Source: Ignavibacteria bacterium (lineage in GTDB: Bacteria; Bacteroidota; Ignavibacteria; Tepidaquicellales; Tepidaquicellaceae). Taken from it: 64,000 nt of DNA. Within the stretch, counting starts at the first letter, position 1. Each line of letters opens with the position of its first letter. Both the position numbers and the translations under genes were made by a program. Shown here in pieces: positions 1 through 9,799 of the stretch. Where the stretch lies: assembly GCA_016710985.1 (NCBI GenBank), contig JADJTX010000008.1, forward strand, positions 1 through 64,000. Direction: 5' to 3'. The notes under the pieces were generated by a model. That model searched no databases. It was not told the origin of the DNA and saw only the letters and a list, made by a program, of their open reading frames with translations.

Positions 1-34
1 TTTCAAAATCTTATTTTTTTGTAATTTTCAAACT

Positions 35-303
35 TTAGCTCTCTGCCATCTTTAAACAAAAAAGCCGGTAGGTATCAATGTAAACAAGAGCTACTCCATT
101 TTTAAATTCTTCTGCAAATCCATATTGCGAGCTAAGATAACAATTACACCCTGTTCCATTGGTAAACCATACTGAGAATTTATCCTTGCAGCCGGAAGAG
201 ACCTGTAAAAACTCTGTTGCATTTGCAAAGACAGGCTCAATGATAATCTTTCCCGGTAGAATCTATAAACCCCGTATTTGTTATTTTGGAAAATGATGGA
301 CAA
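35..303 (-). pseudogene. possible WG-repeat protein remnant
   Basis: On the minus strand, two frames joined by a one-base shift near position 160 give a short stretch with the look of a WG (beta-strand) repeat: KYGVYRF followed by YGFAEEFKNGVALVY and a stop at 35-37. WG repeats have the pattern A..F..G.A.V, which is visible in AEEFKNGVALV. Only about 85 residues are readable and no start or signal peptide is seen. It could be the broken 3-prime end of a longer gene or chance. The assignment rests on one repeat and is weak. Confidence 0.2.
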
Positions 304-1180
304 TGATACTTGAGGATCATCTTTAGAGAATAATTGTTGAGTTAGTATTATTGAAAATAAAACGTTTAATGCTTTTTCTCAATTTTAGATGATAAGTTAA
401 TTGAGGATTATAATTATTACTGGACATGTTCTTTTTATATATGATCGTATGTTTAAGATAAATTTAAAAAATATTAATTGACAAACACGATACATTTATA
501 CTGAATCGCAACGTGATAAGAAAGAGATTACTAATTTAAAGAATTAATATTTGTTTATTCAGCTAAAAGAATTAAATTACTTCTTATTTTTCAAGGAGAA
601 TTTCAAAAAGATCAGAAAAATATTAAGGGAAAAGTATTAGAATTAGAAAAATGATTTTACCGGGAAACAAAAAAAATAAACAGTTTTTTGATAAGGAAGC
701 TGATGTTTGTATATATCTTTCGGAGAGCCTGTTCACAGGAAGTCCTTGAAAACGGCTCGGATACATTATTAAGATATAACCCAAAACACGAAAATTACAG
801 GAGTTTACATCTTAAATTTTTCGGATAAACCTAATAATTATAATTAATATAAATATTTCAACGAGCATAATCATTAGACCTGGAATAGAATTTTGAAGGT
901 ATTATTTTAAATGACATTCATGATTTATTAAAAGTGAAGTTATTGCACATAATGAGGAAATAATTGCGGATGAAAGTTTAGATTATGGAATAATAAAAGC
1001 ACTAAAAAATGGCTGCAGACTTATAGCAGTTTATACTTAAAGCTACAAATCTTCAGCAATCAATCAAATTAGTTGTAATATACAATTTAATCCTATTTCA
1101 AAGCCCTGTAAAACCAAAAGCACCTGCACAAAATCAAATCAAAGGGATAAAAAACAGATTGCAAGTCATCGTAAATATTT
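304..1180. other. AT-rich stretch without an intact gene
   Basis: No convincing coding region is seen on either strand. Around 900-1040 on the plus strand two frames joined by one shift read like the end of a protein (DESLDYGIIKALKNGC, then a stop at about 1038), which may be a gene remnant of unknown family. The rest is AT-rich with many stops. Confidence 0.4.
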
Positions 1181-1502
1181 CATCGCAGCACAAAACCAAA
1201 ACATCGCATCATAAACCCCAAATCAAACAAGTTCGTATCAAAAACATTACGTCACGAGATCAGTTCAAACACTCCTGAATCAAAAAACATTCCCGCACAA
1301 AAGCCTCTGCAAAGTCATCCGTTGCAAAAACATTGCAACACGATGCAGTGCAAAGTAACCCGGGACAAAAAACATTAACGCACAAACCTTTTTCAAACAC
1401 GCACGGAGATAAAACATTATTACGCAAAAGTAAGTTCGGACAAGCTGAAAGCAAAAACAATGAATCACAAAACCAAAACAAACACATCCGGATGAAAAAC
1501 GT
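1181..1502. repeat. decayed 42-43 bp tandem repeat, about 7 units
   Basis: Units begin with CATT/CATC at 1202, 1245, 1288, 1331, 1373, 1415 and 1458, so the spacing is 43, 43, 43, 42, 42 and 43 bp; a half unit starts at 1181. Each unit starts CATTRCG.CAC and ends in a CAAAAA run, with only scattered positions conserved between. The plus strand is rich in A and C and poor in T and G. Open frames across it on both strands are low-complexity and are not taken as genes. Unlike a CRISPR there is no identical repeat and no separate spacer. Confidence 0.6.
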
Positions 1503-1512
1503 ACTGCTTTTG

Positions 1513-1925
1513 AGGTTGTCTCAAAACACACATTATTAACCACAAAGTCACAAAGACACTAGGAAAATGTTTCCAAAATAGAAATGCTTTGTGCCTTTGT
1601 GGTTTAAAAATATTTCTAATTTTGAGACAGACTCTTTTTAAGAGGCTGTCTCAAAACATTTCTGTTACCACGAAGTCACGAAGACTCTAAGGAAAATGTT
1701 TCAAAAATACAATGCTTTTGTGCCTTGTGTCTTAGTGGTTTAAAAATATTTCTCGTTTTGAAACAGACTCTTTTTAAGAGGCAGTCTCAAAACATTGCAA
1801 TTACCACGAAGTCACAAAGACACTAAGGGAAAATGTTTCAAAATAGAATGCTTTGTGCCTTTGTGCCTTTGTGGTTTAAAAAATATTTCTAGTTTTTTTG
1901 AGTCAGACTCTTTATTAAGGGTTTT
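1513..1925. repeat. three tandem nested palindromic units of about 135 bp
   Basis: Three imperfect copies (about 1513-1640, 1641-1778, 1779-1925). Each has an outer inverted repeat, GAGGCTGTCTCAAAA on the left and TTTTGAGACAGACTC on the right, enclosing an inner inverted repeat of the type ACCACAAAGTCACAAAGACAC / CTTTGTGCCTTTGTGGT. An isolated right end, TTTTGAGACAGACTC, lies near 10110. The outer arms resemble terminal inverted repeats of transposons, so non-autonomous (MITE-like) copies are a reasonable reading. No transposase gene is in the window. Confidence 0.6.
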
Positions 1926-2069
1926 ATCAGTCAAAATCTGTTAACCGCAGGTAACTTTTCGTATACTTAGAAAATTACTTATCCTGAGTAAATTGAATTT
2001 AGTTTGCTGTAAATAAACTTTATATTGCACTAAATATTTCAACTCAAATAAAAAATTCTCAAACACTAT

Positions 2070-4695
2070 ATGATCAACTTTCAAAATCCTGATAAGTTTG
2101 TTAACAGGCATAACGGTCCTGATGAAAAAGAAATTAATGAGATGCTTGAAGTGATCGGCGCTTCTTCTCTAGATGAACTTATCTCAGAAACAATTCCACA
2201 TCAAATTAAATGCAAGAACTTAAACTTGATGAACCGGTAAGCGAGTATAAATTTTTACAAAATTTAAAAAGACAGCTGCAAAGAATCAGGTTTTTCAAAT
2301 CTTACATTGGAATGGGTTATTATCCAAGCATCACTCAGCATGTCATTCAAAGAAATATAATGGAGAATCCGGGTTGGTATACTCAGTACACTCCTTATCA
2401 GTCTGAGATCTCTCAGGTAATACTCGAAGCATTACTGAATTTTCAGACAATGGTCTTGGATCTGACTGCGATGGATATTGCAAATGCATCTTTACTTGAT
2501 GAAGGTACGGCTGCTGCTGAAGCCATGCTTATGTTTTATCATTTGAGAAGCGCAGGTAAAGCATACTTTTTTGTTTCGGAAGAATGTTTTCCGCAGACAA
2601 TTGAAGTAGTGAAAACAAGAGCTACACCTGTCGGAATTAATGTTTTAGTAGGTGATCATAACACCTTTGAACTAACGGATGATATCTTCGGAATACTTGT
2701 TCAGTATCCATCGGGAAGCGGAGAGATTTATGATTATAAGAATCTATTTGAAGAAGCGCATTCAAAAAATTTCACGATTACAGCTGCTGATATATTGAGT
2801 CTTACTTTGCTAAAACCTCCAGGAGAATTTGGTGCTGATGCAGTTGTCGGATCAACACAAAGATTCGGAATTCCAATGGGTTACGGCGGACCGCACGCAG
2901 CTTATTTTGCAGTCAAGGATAAATTCAAAAGACAGAATACCCGGAAGAATAATTGAGTGTCGGTCGATGTTCACGGAAACAAAGCTTACAGAATGGCTTT
3001 GCAAACCCGCGAGCAGCATATTAAAGAGAGAAAGCTACAAGCAATATCTGCACTGCACAGGTCTTCCTTGCAGTAATGGCGGGAATGTTTGCAGTCTATC
3101 ACGGACCGGACGGTTTTAAGGCTATTGCTGAAAAAACATTAGGTCTTACAAGATTACTTGATGCTGCTTTAAAAACTCGGATATAAACAGGTTACGAAAA
3201 ATTATTTTGATACGCTTGAGATCAAATCAGATAGAAAAATTTATCCAAATCAAAAAAGAAGCTGAAAAGAATAAAATAAATTTCAGATATTTTGATGACT
3301 CTATAGGCATTTCTTTAAGTGAAGTAACTGAATTGAAGACATTAAAGAAATAGTTAGTTTTTTTCAAAAGCTGCCGGAAAGAGACTCCGGATCTAAAGAA
3401 ACTTTCGGAAGAGGTAGATCTGAATTATCCAAAAGAAGTTTCAAGAGAGCAATTACTTCTTGCATCCTGTTTTCAATACTTATCATTCGGAAACTGAGCT
3501 CTTAGTTCTCTGCAGCCGAACTCCGGTGCGCAGGGTGAATATGCAGGACTAATGGTGATCAGACAATATCATTTGAAAAGGGGAGACACGCATAGGAATA
3601 TCTGTTTTATTCCGGCATCAGCACACGGAACAAACCCGGCAAGCGCTGTAATGGCAGGAATGAAAGTTGTAGTCGTAAACAGTGATGCAAACGGGAATAT
3701 TGATGTTGAAGATCTGAAAAGAAAGCTGAACAATACAAAGATAATTTAGCAGCTCTGATGGTGACATATCCTTCAACACACGGAATTTATGAAGAGACAA
3801 TTCAGGAAATATGCAAGATCATACATGACAACGGTGGGCAGGTTTATATGGACGGAGCGAACATGAATGCACAGGTCGGACTGACAAGCCCAATGATGAT
3901 CGGCGCTGATGTCTGTCATTTGAATCTGCATAAGACATTCTGCATACCTCACGGCGGCGGACCCTGGAATGGGACCTATGGAGTAGCAGAACATTTAAAA
4001 GATTATTTACCCGGTCATCCCGTAATTAAGATCGGAGGGGAAGATTCAATTACGCTGTTTCAGCAGCTCCTGGGGAAGTCCAAGCATTCTTATAATTTCT
4101 TATGCTTACATTAAAATGATGGGAGCAAAGGTCTTACCGATGCAACTAAAGTTGCAATTCTTAATGCAAATTATCTTAAAGCGAAATGAAGTGAACATTA
4201 CAAGACATTGTATTCGGGAAAGAACGGAAGAGTGGGACACGAATTAATATTTGATACACGTGAGTTTAAAATTACAGCAAAAGTTGAAGTAGAAGACATC
4301 GCAAAAAGGTTAATGGATTATAATTTCCATGCGCCGACTGTTTCGTTCCTGTTCCGGGAACACTGATGGTTGAGCCGACTGAAAGTGAAACTAAAGCCGA
4401 ACTTGACAGATTCTGTGATGCGATGATCTCAATACGCGAAGAGATAAGAGAGATCGAGAAAGGTGAGTCGGATGTCACGGATAATGTTTTGAAAAATGCA
4501 CCGCATACTGCACAAAGTATTGTTAAAGATGACTGGAATCATTCTTACTCAAGAGAGAAAGCGGCATTCCCGATTTCGTTTGGTTATATAAGTAAATTCT
4601 GGCCAAGCGTCGGTAGAATAGACAGCGCATATGGTGACAGGAATTTAGTCTGCAGCTGTAATCCGGTGAGTGATTATGCGGAAGCTGAACAATGA
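2070..4695 (+). pseudogene. gcvP: glycine dehydrogenase (decarboxylating), heavily damaged
   Basis: Glycine cleavage system P protein, which decarboxylates glycine using pyridoxal phosphate and passes the aminomethyl group to GcvH. Family blocks appear in the right order but in changing frames: an N-terminal start at ATG 2070, YYPSITQHVIQRN, DEGTAAAEAM, YGGPHAAYFA, then GAQGEYAGLM, SAHGTNPASAVMAG, YPSTHGIYEE, the PLP-lysine block HLNLHKTFCIPHGG, MVEPTESE, and the end YGDRNLVCSC. At least eight frameshifts are needed (near 2210, 2935, 2957, 3180, 3330, 3745, 4060, 4130, 4190, 4345). Between HSETELL (about 3500) and SLQPNSG (about 3510) roughly 80 codons are missing, including the usual GSCTMKLN block, so total length is about 875 codons against about 955. 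The glycine-rich loop after the lysine reads GGGPW instead of GGGPG. Either a true pseudogene or a very poor stretch of assembly; the deletion favours the former. Confidence 0.85.
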
Positions 4696-5057
4696 GTAAT
4701 GAATAATGAGTAATGAATAATGAGTAATTATAGATTCTGAAAAGATATACAGTAATCCTTGTATGACTAAGCAGGGACATCAGAAATCTTTATTAACATG
4801 GATTAAAAACCCGTTGGGGTGATATTATTTTTTTGATTCTTCTAAACTAATTGAAGATCAATGTCATCCCTACGGGATGAATTATTTGTTGTATCAATTT
4901 CTATTAACATTTCATCCCTACGGGATTATGTTCTTAACATAAACTTGAAATTTGTTCAAGGTAGGAGACTCAACATGAATGGCGCAGCAAAGACGCAGCT
5001 TGGATTTGATGATAATTTGTTCTGAAAGTAATACCCAATACTCAATACTCAATACAC
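4696..5057. repeat. intergenic tandem repeat and CCCTACGGG palindromes
   Basis: Directly after gcvP lies a short 14-bp tandem repeat (AATGAGTAATGAAT, 4690-4735). Then come three short palindromes: CCCGTTGGGG near 4810, ATCCCTACGGGAT near 4866 and again near 4915. The same type recurs near 9820-9880 and 61340-61490. No gene is seen. Confidence 0.5.
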
Positions 5058-5688
5058 TCAATACCTACTTAGCATCCACCCAACACATTTCGATTCTTTC
5101 TTTTCCTGTCCGCCTTTATCTTTGTTCGCTTTAATTATTTCCGGAATGAGTGTGCTTGCTTTTTCTCTGAATCTGAAGACATCCGCATCTCTTCGGTTAT
5201 CAATTGTTTCCGGCATCCGGAAGTCTATTATATTCTTCTTAAAGCCATTTAACCCTTCTGTTAAAATAAAAATATTTTCATAGCCGAGTTCGGATGCAAT
5301 ATACGCAGCCTGTTTTTCAATATCCTCGTTGTCTCCGATAAGTACATAGTTTTTATTCTTTCCTGAAACATTTTTGCTCCGTCTTTTCCAAACAGATCAT
5401 CTATTTTAAGATTAATTGAATTTGGAAAGTTCATTTTGTTTATAATCTTCAGGTGATCTGAGATCTATGATCTGCAATTTGTTGTCAGCATCTATTACTC
5501 TGAAAGCAAATTCATCTGCTGTCATTTTATCCGGAGAAAATTTATTGATGTTCTCAATGTTTGCTGATCGCTCGATAATGTCAGATTTTCTTCGGGCATC
5601 AGAAATGCCGTGAAGCTTATGATCACTGCAATCATGGCAATTCCATAATATAACAGGGCAGGCTGAAAGGATGTTTTGGATTTTCCAT
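5058..5688 (-). CDS. membrane-anchored rhodanese-like protein (frameshifted)
   Basis: Last gene of the sulfur/redox operon. The ATG at 5688 abuts the stop codon of the YeeE gene before it. With a one-base correction in the A-run near 5673 the N-terminus reads as a membrane anchor (LLYYGIAMIAVIISFTAFLM). A rhodanese-like domain follows: IIDLRSPEDYKQ, FPNSINLKIDDLF, NYVLIGDNEDIEKQAA, ELGYENIFILTEGLNGF. At least three frameshifts are needed (near 5673, 5430 and 5360), plus one switch around 5560-5610. The loop that carries the catalytic cysteine in active rhodaneses reads LIGDNED, with no cysteine, so it may bind or dock rather than transfer sulfur. The exact C-terminus (5058 or slightly upstream, ending in GGC) is uncertain because of the frame problems. 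Confidence 0.6.
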
Positions 5689-6285
5689 TTACTCTTTTTC
5701 AATTAAAGATGTCGCGATAAATGTAACGACTGCTGCAACTGTCAATAGCACTGCAAAAGCTGCCTGTGACATTCCGAGTGTTTCAAACATATGAGGATAA
5801 CCCCAGAAACCTGATTTATAGAATTCTTCAAACAAAGGATATCCTTCTGCAAATAGAAATACTCCTAAGAATGAACCCGCGATGAATATCATTGCATCAA
5901 TTTTTCCTATTGCCGCTGCGCATACGCTTGTGCCCGGACAGAAGCCCCCGATGACAAATCCTAAACCCATTATTATTCCGCCGATAACGGCTGACCATAT
6001 GAAAGTCGGATTTACATAAATTAAATTCAGATCGAGAATTCCAAAATGTCCGAATGCAATTACACCGATCATTGCCGTAATTCCGGCAGTAAAAAATACT
6101 CTGAGTACAGTGAAGTCATATCCGTAGAATAAACCGACAAGTTTTTTCGATGTAGAGAATCCCGCCTGCTCGAGTATAAAACCAAATGCAATTCCGATGA
6201 ACAGCGCGACTATAAGGTTAAGTTCATTACCGATAATATCCGGTACTAAAGGGAGCCATAATAATATTCCTTTCTTTATATCCAA
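5689..6285 (-). CDS. YeeE/YedE family transporter, C-terminal-half type
   Basis: A 198-residue membrane protein of the YeeE/YedE (DUF395, sulfur transport) family. Characterised members such as TsuA carry thiosulfate across the inner membrane through conserved cysteines. Here the family motif GFCPGTSVC sits at residues 114-122, and EQAGFSTSKKL at 39-49 is the block seen in the second half of full-length members. About five hydrophobic segments are visible. Full-length YeeE is about 350 residues; here the two halves are separate genes (this one and 6276-6791), as in PmpA/PmpB pairs. The start ATG overlaps the end of the preceding gene by 10 bp, which suggests coupled translation. The substrate is inferred to be thiosulfate or another sulfur species. 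Confidence 0.8.
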   Translation of the reverse strand: MDIKKGILLWLPLVPDIIGNELNLIVALFIGIAFGFILEQAGFSTSKKLVGLFYGYDFTVLRVFFTAGITAMIGVIAFGHFGILDLNLIYVNPTFIWSAVIGGIIMGLGFVIGGFCPGTSVCAAAIGKIDAMIFIAGSFLGVFLFAEGYPLFEEFYKSGFWGYPHMFETLGMSQAAFAVLLTVAAVVTFIATSLIEKE

Positions 6286-6791
6286 AGTTTTCTGAAAAAA
6301 TAAGCGAAGGCATAAGCTCCGCCGAATATTGCAATCATTGTAATTATACCGCCTGTGGACATCACAGCCATTCCGCTCAATGCCGCTCCGCTTGTGCAGC
6401 CGCGTCCAAGCTGTGAGCCGAAACCGAAAAGCAATCCTCCGAATATCGCTGATATGATTCTTATTCGTGATGTGACTGACGGTGAACGTTCGAGTTTAAA
6501 ACCAAGCCGGTTTGAAATGAGTCCTGAAGCAAATGCACCGATGACCACTCCGATGACTTCGAATACAAGCCAGCTCTTCAACGGATTTTCTTTATGCTCT
6601 TCAAAAAATTCCGTATAGTAACGTGTATCAGCAACATGAGAGGGGAGTATCGAATTAACTGTAGCAATTACTCCGCTTTTAAAAGCGCCGCTTGCTCCTA
6701 ATCCTCTGCCTGTAATAAAAATAGTTACAAGCAGCAGCAGCCCGAGAAAAAAGCCCGCGAGATAAGGATTCATGTATTCGTTTTTCTTCAT
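6276..6791 (-). CDS. YeeE/YedE family transporter, N-terminal-half type
   Basis: A 171-residue membrane protein and partner of the next gene (5689-6285). It has GRGLGASGAF at residues 28-37 and the conserved cysteine motif GRGCTSG at 129-135, both typical of YeeE/YedE sulfur transporters. The cysteine is the residue that contacts thiosulfate in TsuA. There are about four membrane spans. It begins 11 bp after the cytochrome b gene and overlaps the second half-transporter by 10 bp, so the two are probably made together and pair in the membrane. The reading frame is intact, unlike its neighbours. Confidence 0.8.
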   Translation of the reverse strand: MKKNEYMNPYLAGFFLGLLLLVTIFITGRGLGASGAFKSGVIATVNSILPSHVADTRYYTEFFEEHKENPLKSWLVFEVIGVVIGAFASGLISNRLGFKLERSPSVTSRIRIISAIFGGLLFGFGSQLGRGCTSGAALSGMAVMSTGGIITMIAIFGGAYAFAYFFRKLWI

Positions 6792-6802
6792 GATAATATA
6801 AA

Positions 6803-7482
6803 TTAAATTTTATTTTCAGTTGACTCTGTAACAGGAATATTCTGGCCTGTATTTTTTTCTTTGCCCGGATCTTTGTCATCTTCTATTTCTTCATAACCCG
6901 TCAGCATAGCTTTAAGATTTGATGTTAAAGTTGCGCCTGTAGTCATTAAATAAAGATGAACTACGATAAATGCTATGAGCAAAAAAGCCCTGCAGTATGA
7001 ACAACGGCTATAGTTTCAAGTGAATCAACTTTTAATCCGACTTTACTATTTTGCTGCGGATATCTGTAGAACATATACAATAAACCGGAAACTACCATTA
7101 CAGGAATGACAAGAATTTTTAATCCGAAATAAACTAACTTCTGCAGAGGGTTCAGCTTGCTTAAAACTGTTTTCTTTGTCGGATGCGGAGCATTTTTAAA
7201 AATACCAGTGAGATAATAATTTATTTCAGCTTTAATGTTTTTTAATGTCGGTACATATTGCTTCCACTCGCCGGTAGTAAGATGCCAGAATATTGCAAAC
7301 AGAATGAGTATTATAAATGAGTAAGCTGCAATGTTGTGATACTTGACTGCATTGCTGTATCCGAAGAAGCTTAATGATCCGTGTATCTCAAAACCGGTAA
7401 CAGCCAGAAAAAAAATAAGCAGAGCCTGCATCCAGTGCCAGAATCTTTCAAATGCTTTGTATATGTAAATAGTTTTTTTCAT
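6803..7482 (-). CDS. b-type cytochrome, Ni-hydrogenase/b561 family (frameshifted)
   Basis: A membrane di-heme cytochrome b of the kind that links the quinone pool to periplasmic or membrane oxidoreductases. Four or five membrane spans carry the likely heme histidines: His16 (RFWHWMQ), His34 (FEIHGS), His49 (VKYHN), His67 (IFWHLTTGEW) and one in AVVHTAG near residue 162. The frame breaks at about 6985, where AVVHTAGLFCS runs into a stop; one added G restores a last membrane span and a short charged tail to the stop at 6803. Its ATG overlaps the stop of the octaheme cytochrome gene (ATGA), so the two are translationally coupled. It is the natural electron partner of that cytochrome. Confidence 0.75.
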
Positions 7483-9048
7483 GAGACTTTGTCCTTTTTC
7501 TTACGGCTGGTTAATCTTATTAAACTATGTACTGCTATACCGAATATTGAAAAAATTATTATTCCAATGCCGGTATTGTCAACCACTGCATTATAATCTC
7601 TTCCGGCAGATAAAAATCTTTCAGATTTTAAGTCTGCTGTCATTTCTTGTGTGACATTGTATGCATTGTAGTGATTTATCAGAAGGGGAAACCATATGAT
7701 TTACAGGCCAGTACATTTCAGTATCTATGAATTTAATGTTACCGCTGAAAGGCAGATCAACATCTTTCATTCCTACCTCAGAAGCTCTTACCCAATCGTA
7801 ATCTTTCCAGAATGCGCCTTCTCCGGTCGTATCTGAAAACAGTTTCGGCTGAATAAGCATTTTTGTAACATCATCATAAGGCTGCCTCGCCTTATGAATT
7901 TTTACGGGAATAATTTTTGAATCTTTTTCTTTATATGATCCATTAAGAGTATTTAATATCAAAGGTTTTGAAATGTCTGACACAGTATCGCCAAGCAGAT
8001 AATGATCAGCCGTTCCGTCAAACCATATATAATCAGGAACAAGATTCTTTCCCCATTTAAAAGAACCTTTTATAGACAGATAAGTATGATTTCCGAATTC
8101 ATCATCCTCTTCAAAGGGCTTGCCGTCTTTAAGCTTTCCTGCGGTTGACCAGTCCCATTCAGTTTTAGTCGAGTTAACTTTTGCATAGACGGGAATATGG
8201 CATGTCTGACACGCAACTTTTAAAGTATGTTCATTCAGAATTTCTTCAGTGTGAGGAGTTTCAGTATGACATTGTTCGCATTCGGATCTGTCTCTGTTCA
8301 TGGATGAAAGCGAATAAATTTTACCGAGCATATTATGGCTTTCAGTCACGTGACAGTCTGAACATCTCATATCCGTTCCGTCAGTTGCCATATGGACATC
8401 AATTTCCTTCGTGGGATTAAACATTGATTTTTCGAGATCACCGTGTTTGACATTATTACCCCCGCCTCCGAAAAAGTGACACACTCCGCAATTGGATCTT
8501 GTCGGCTTTCCCGCGCTTCTTGCAATTACACCGAGATCAATACCGGGCTTGGGAAATCCGCCGAGTTCATTTCCTTTTATATATGTATCTGAGTTATCAT
8601 GACAAACCAAGCAGTCAATGTTAGTAGAATCCGTATAGCCGTTCATTTTATCCGTAACTCCAAAACCAATATGACATTTTGCGCAGCTCTTTTCGTTTCC
8701 CTCTACTCCAATGCAGAAATTATTAATTGCATTCTTTTTTCCGATAGATACAATACCGCGACCTTTAATATATTCTTCACGTTCCCAGTTCCAGTGATTT
8801 GACTTCATTACCTGTTTTGGGGCTTCTGTGTGACAACTAATACATGCAGCTGTGACTTCCTGAGGAGTCTGAAAATTTTTCTGTAGCTGTTCTAATTTGG
8901 AATGGTCTGTTGTAGGTTTGATTCTTTTACCGATCTTGGATTTAAGATCACTTAATTTTTCTGAATCAGTTTCGCCCGGTTTGATTATAAAAACGATACC
9001 GAGGATCAAAGAGAAAAGCAGGATTAGAGAAAATAATATTTTTCTCAT
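7479..9048 (-). CDS. octaheme c-type cytochrome, tetrathionate reductase family (frameshifted at 3-prime end)
   Basis: First gene of a five-gene operon. After an N-terminal hydrophobic segment (residues 4-22) there are eight CXXCH heme sites: CISCH 69, CAKCH 122, CLVCH 146, CGVCH 187, CSDCH 229, CEQCH 257, CQTCH 280 and CIQCH 462. Number and spacing fit the octaheme tetrathionate reductase (OTR) family, related to hydroxylamine oxidoreductase; the Shewanella enzyme reduces tetrathionate, nitrite and hydroxylamine in vitro. The open frame stops at 7621, but dropping one A in the AAAA run near 7625 extends it to a C-terminal membrane anchor (GIGIIIFSIFGIAVHSL) and a stop at 7479, matching the membrane-anchored layout of the family. 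The protein should face the periplasm. The true substrate cannot be read from sequence; YeeE and rhodanese neighbours favour a sulfur compound over nitrite. Confidence 0.85.
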
Positions 9049-9256
9049 TTTTAATTATTTAAAAAACCTTACGTAATTATTAGCTCTGTTGAAATGTGTA
9101 CAATAAACATCCGTCGATAATTTATTTATACAAACTTAGTAATATTAATCAGTTAATTAAAGATACATCTCCATTCGGACAGCGCTAAATAGATAGGTAT
9201 GTTCAACTATGGCAAATAGTGTGAAGACATTTATTATCTATCAACTTTATCTTACC

Positions 9257-9264
9257 TATTTTTG
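9257..9264 (+). promoter_or_regulatory. candidate -7 promoter box (TAnnTTTG)
   Basis: TATTTTTG fits the Bacteroidota -7 consensus TAnnTTTG and lies 59 bp before the lipoprotein start. No -33 TTG box is found at the usual spacing, so this is tentative. The rest of the 9049-9322 gap, between divergent genes, shows nothing else clear. Confidence 0.3.
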
Positions 9265-9322
9265 AAACAGATCAATTAATTAAACTTAATTAATCCGTAA
9301 ACACGGAAAAGGGAGAACAAAA

Positions 9323-9736
9323 ATGAAAGCGCTAAAACTTTTCACAGGGATACTGATTATGATGTCATTAGCTGTTTTATCATCGTGCAGTGACAGCATT
9401 ACATCATCTTTAAATTCCGAATCAGATAAAACAAAATTATCAGAATCAATAAACAAAAAGGGAACCGATTCATTCTCCGGTTCATTCGATATAAAACCTG
9501 GCGAATCAGTACTCCTTGACAGGGAAATTACAGCATTGAAGTATATCACCGAATATTCAATTTCTAATTGCGCTGACAGAAAAAAGATACTGCATATTTC
9601 AGCTTCGAATATTGACGGGTTAAATAGTTTACCATGCGAAAGTGAAGATTATTTATTACATGATTTGCTGATTGAAAACATCAGTGATCAGGTGAGAACT
9701 GTTGAAGTAAAGTTTTCCGGTTTATCGGGAAAATGA
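9323..9736 (+). CDS. small lipoprotein of unknown function
   Basis: A 137-residue protein with a lipoprotein signal peptide: a positively charged start, a hydrophobic core and a lipobox LSSC with the lipidated cysteine at residue 22. After that comes a Ser/Asp/Lys-rich linker and a likely beta-rich domain. Two further cysteines (in SNCADR and LPCESED) could form a disulfide. I do not recognise the family. A purine-rich GGGAGAAC precedes the ATG by a few bases. It is divergent from the octaheme cytochrome operon and followed by a strong terminator, so it is probably transcribed alone. Confidence 0.75.
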   Translation: MKALKLFTGILIMMSLAVLSSCSDSITSSLNSESDKTKLSESINKKGTDSFSGSFDIKPGESVLLDREITALKYITEYSISNCADRKKILHISASNIDGLNSLPCESEDYLLHDLLIENISDQVRTVEVKFSGLSGK

Positions 9737-9764
9737 GCTGAGCAGATAACCCGGACATTAAATC

Positions 9765-9796
9765 AAAAGCCGTTTGAGTAATCAGGCGGCTTTTTT
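9765..9796 (+). terminator. intrinsic terminator after the lipoprotein gene
   Basis: Inverted repeat AAAAGCCG / CGGCTTTT with a 15-nt loop followed by a T tract, 29 bp after the lipoprotein stop. Confidence 0.75.
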
Positions 9797-9799
9797 ATG

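Noticed and set aside
1181..1502. CRISPR array, because of regular 43-bp spacing
   Set aside because: No identical repeat or separate spacers, units diverge throughout, and no cas genes are near.
1260..1543. Cysteine- and phenylalanine-rich frames on minus strand
   Set aside because: They are the complement of the A/C-rich decayed tandem array, with no conserved start or end.
1930..2069. Glycine riboswitch upstream of gcvP
   Set aside because: No paired glycine-aptamer pattern is visible in the short AT-rich leader.
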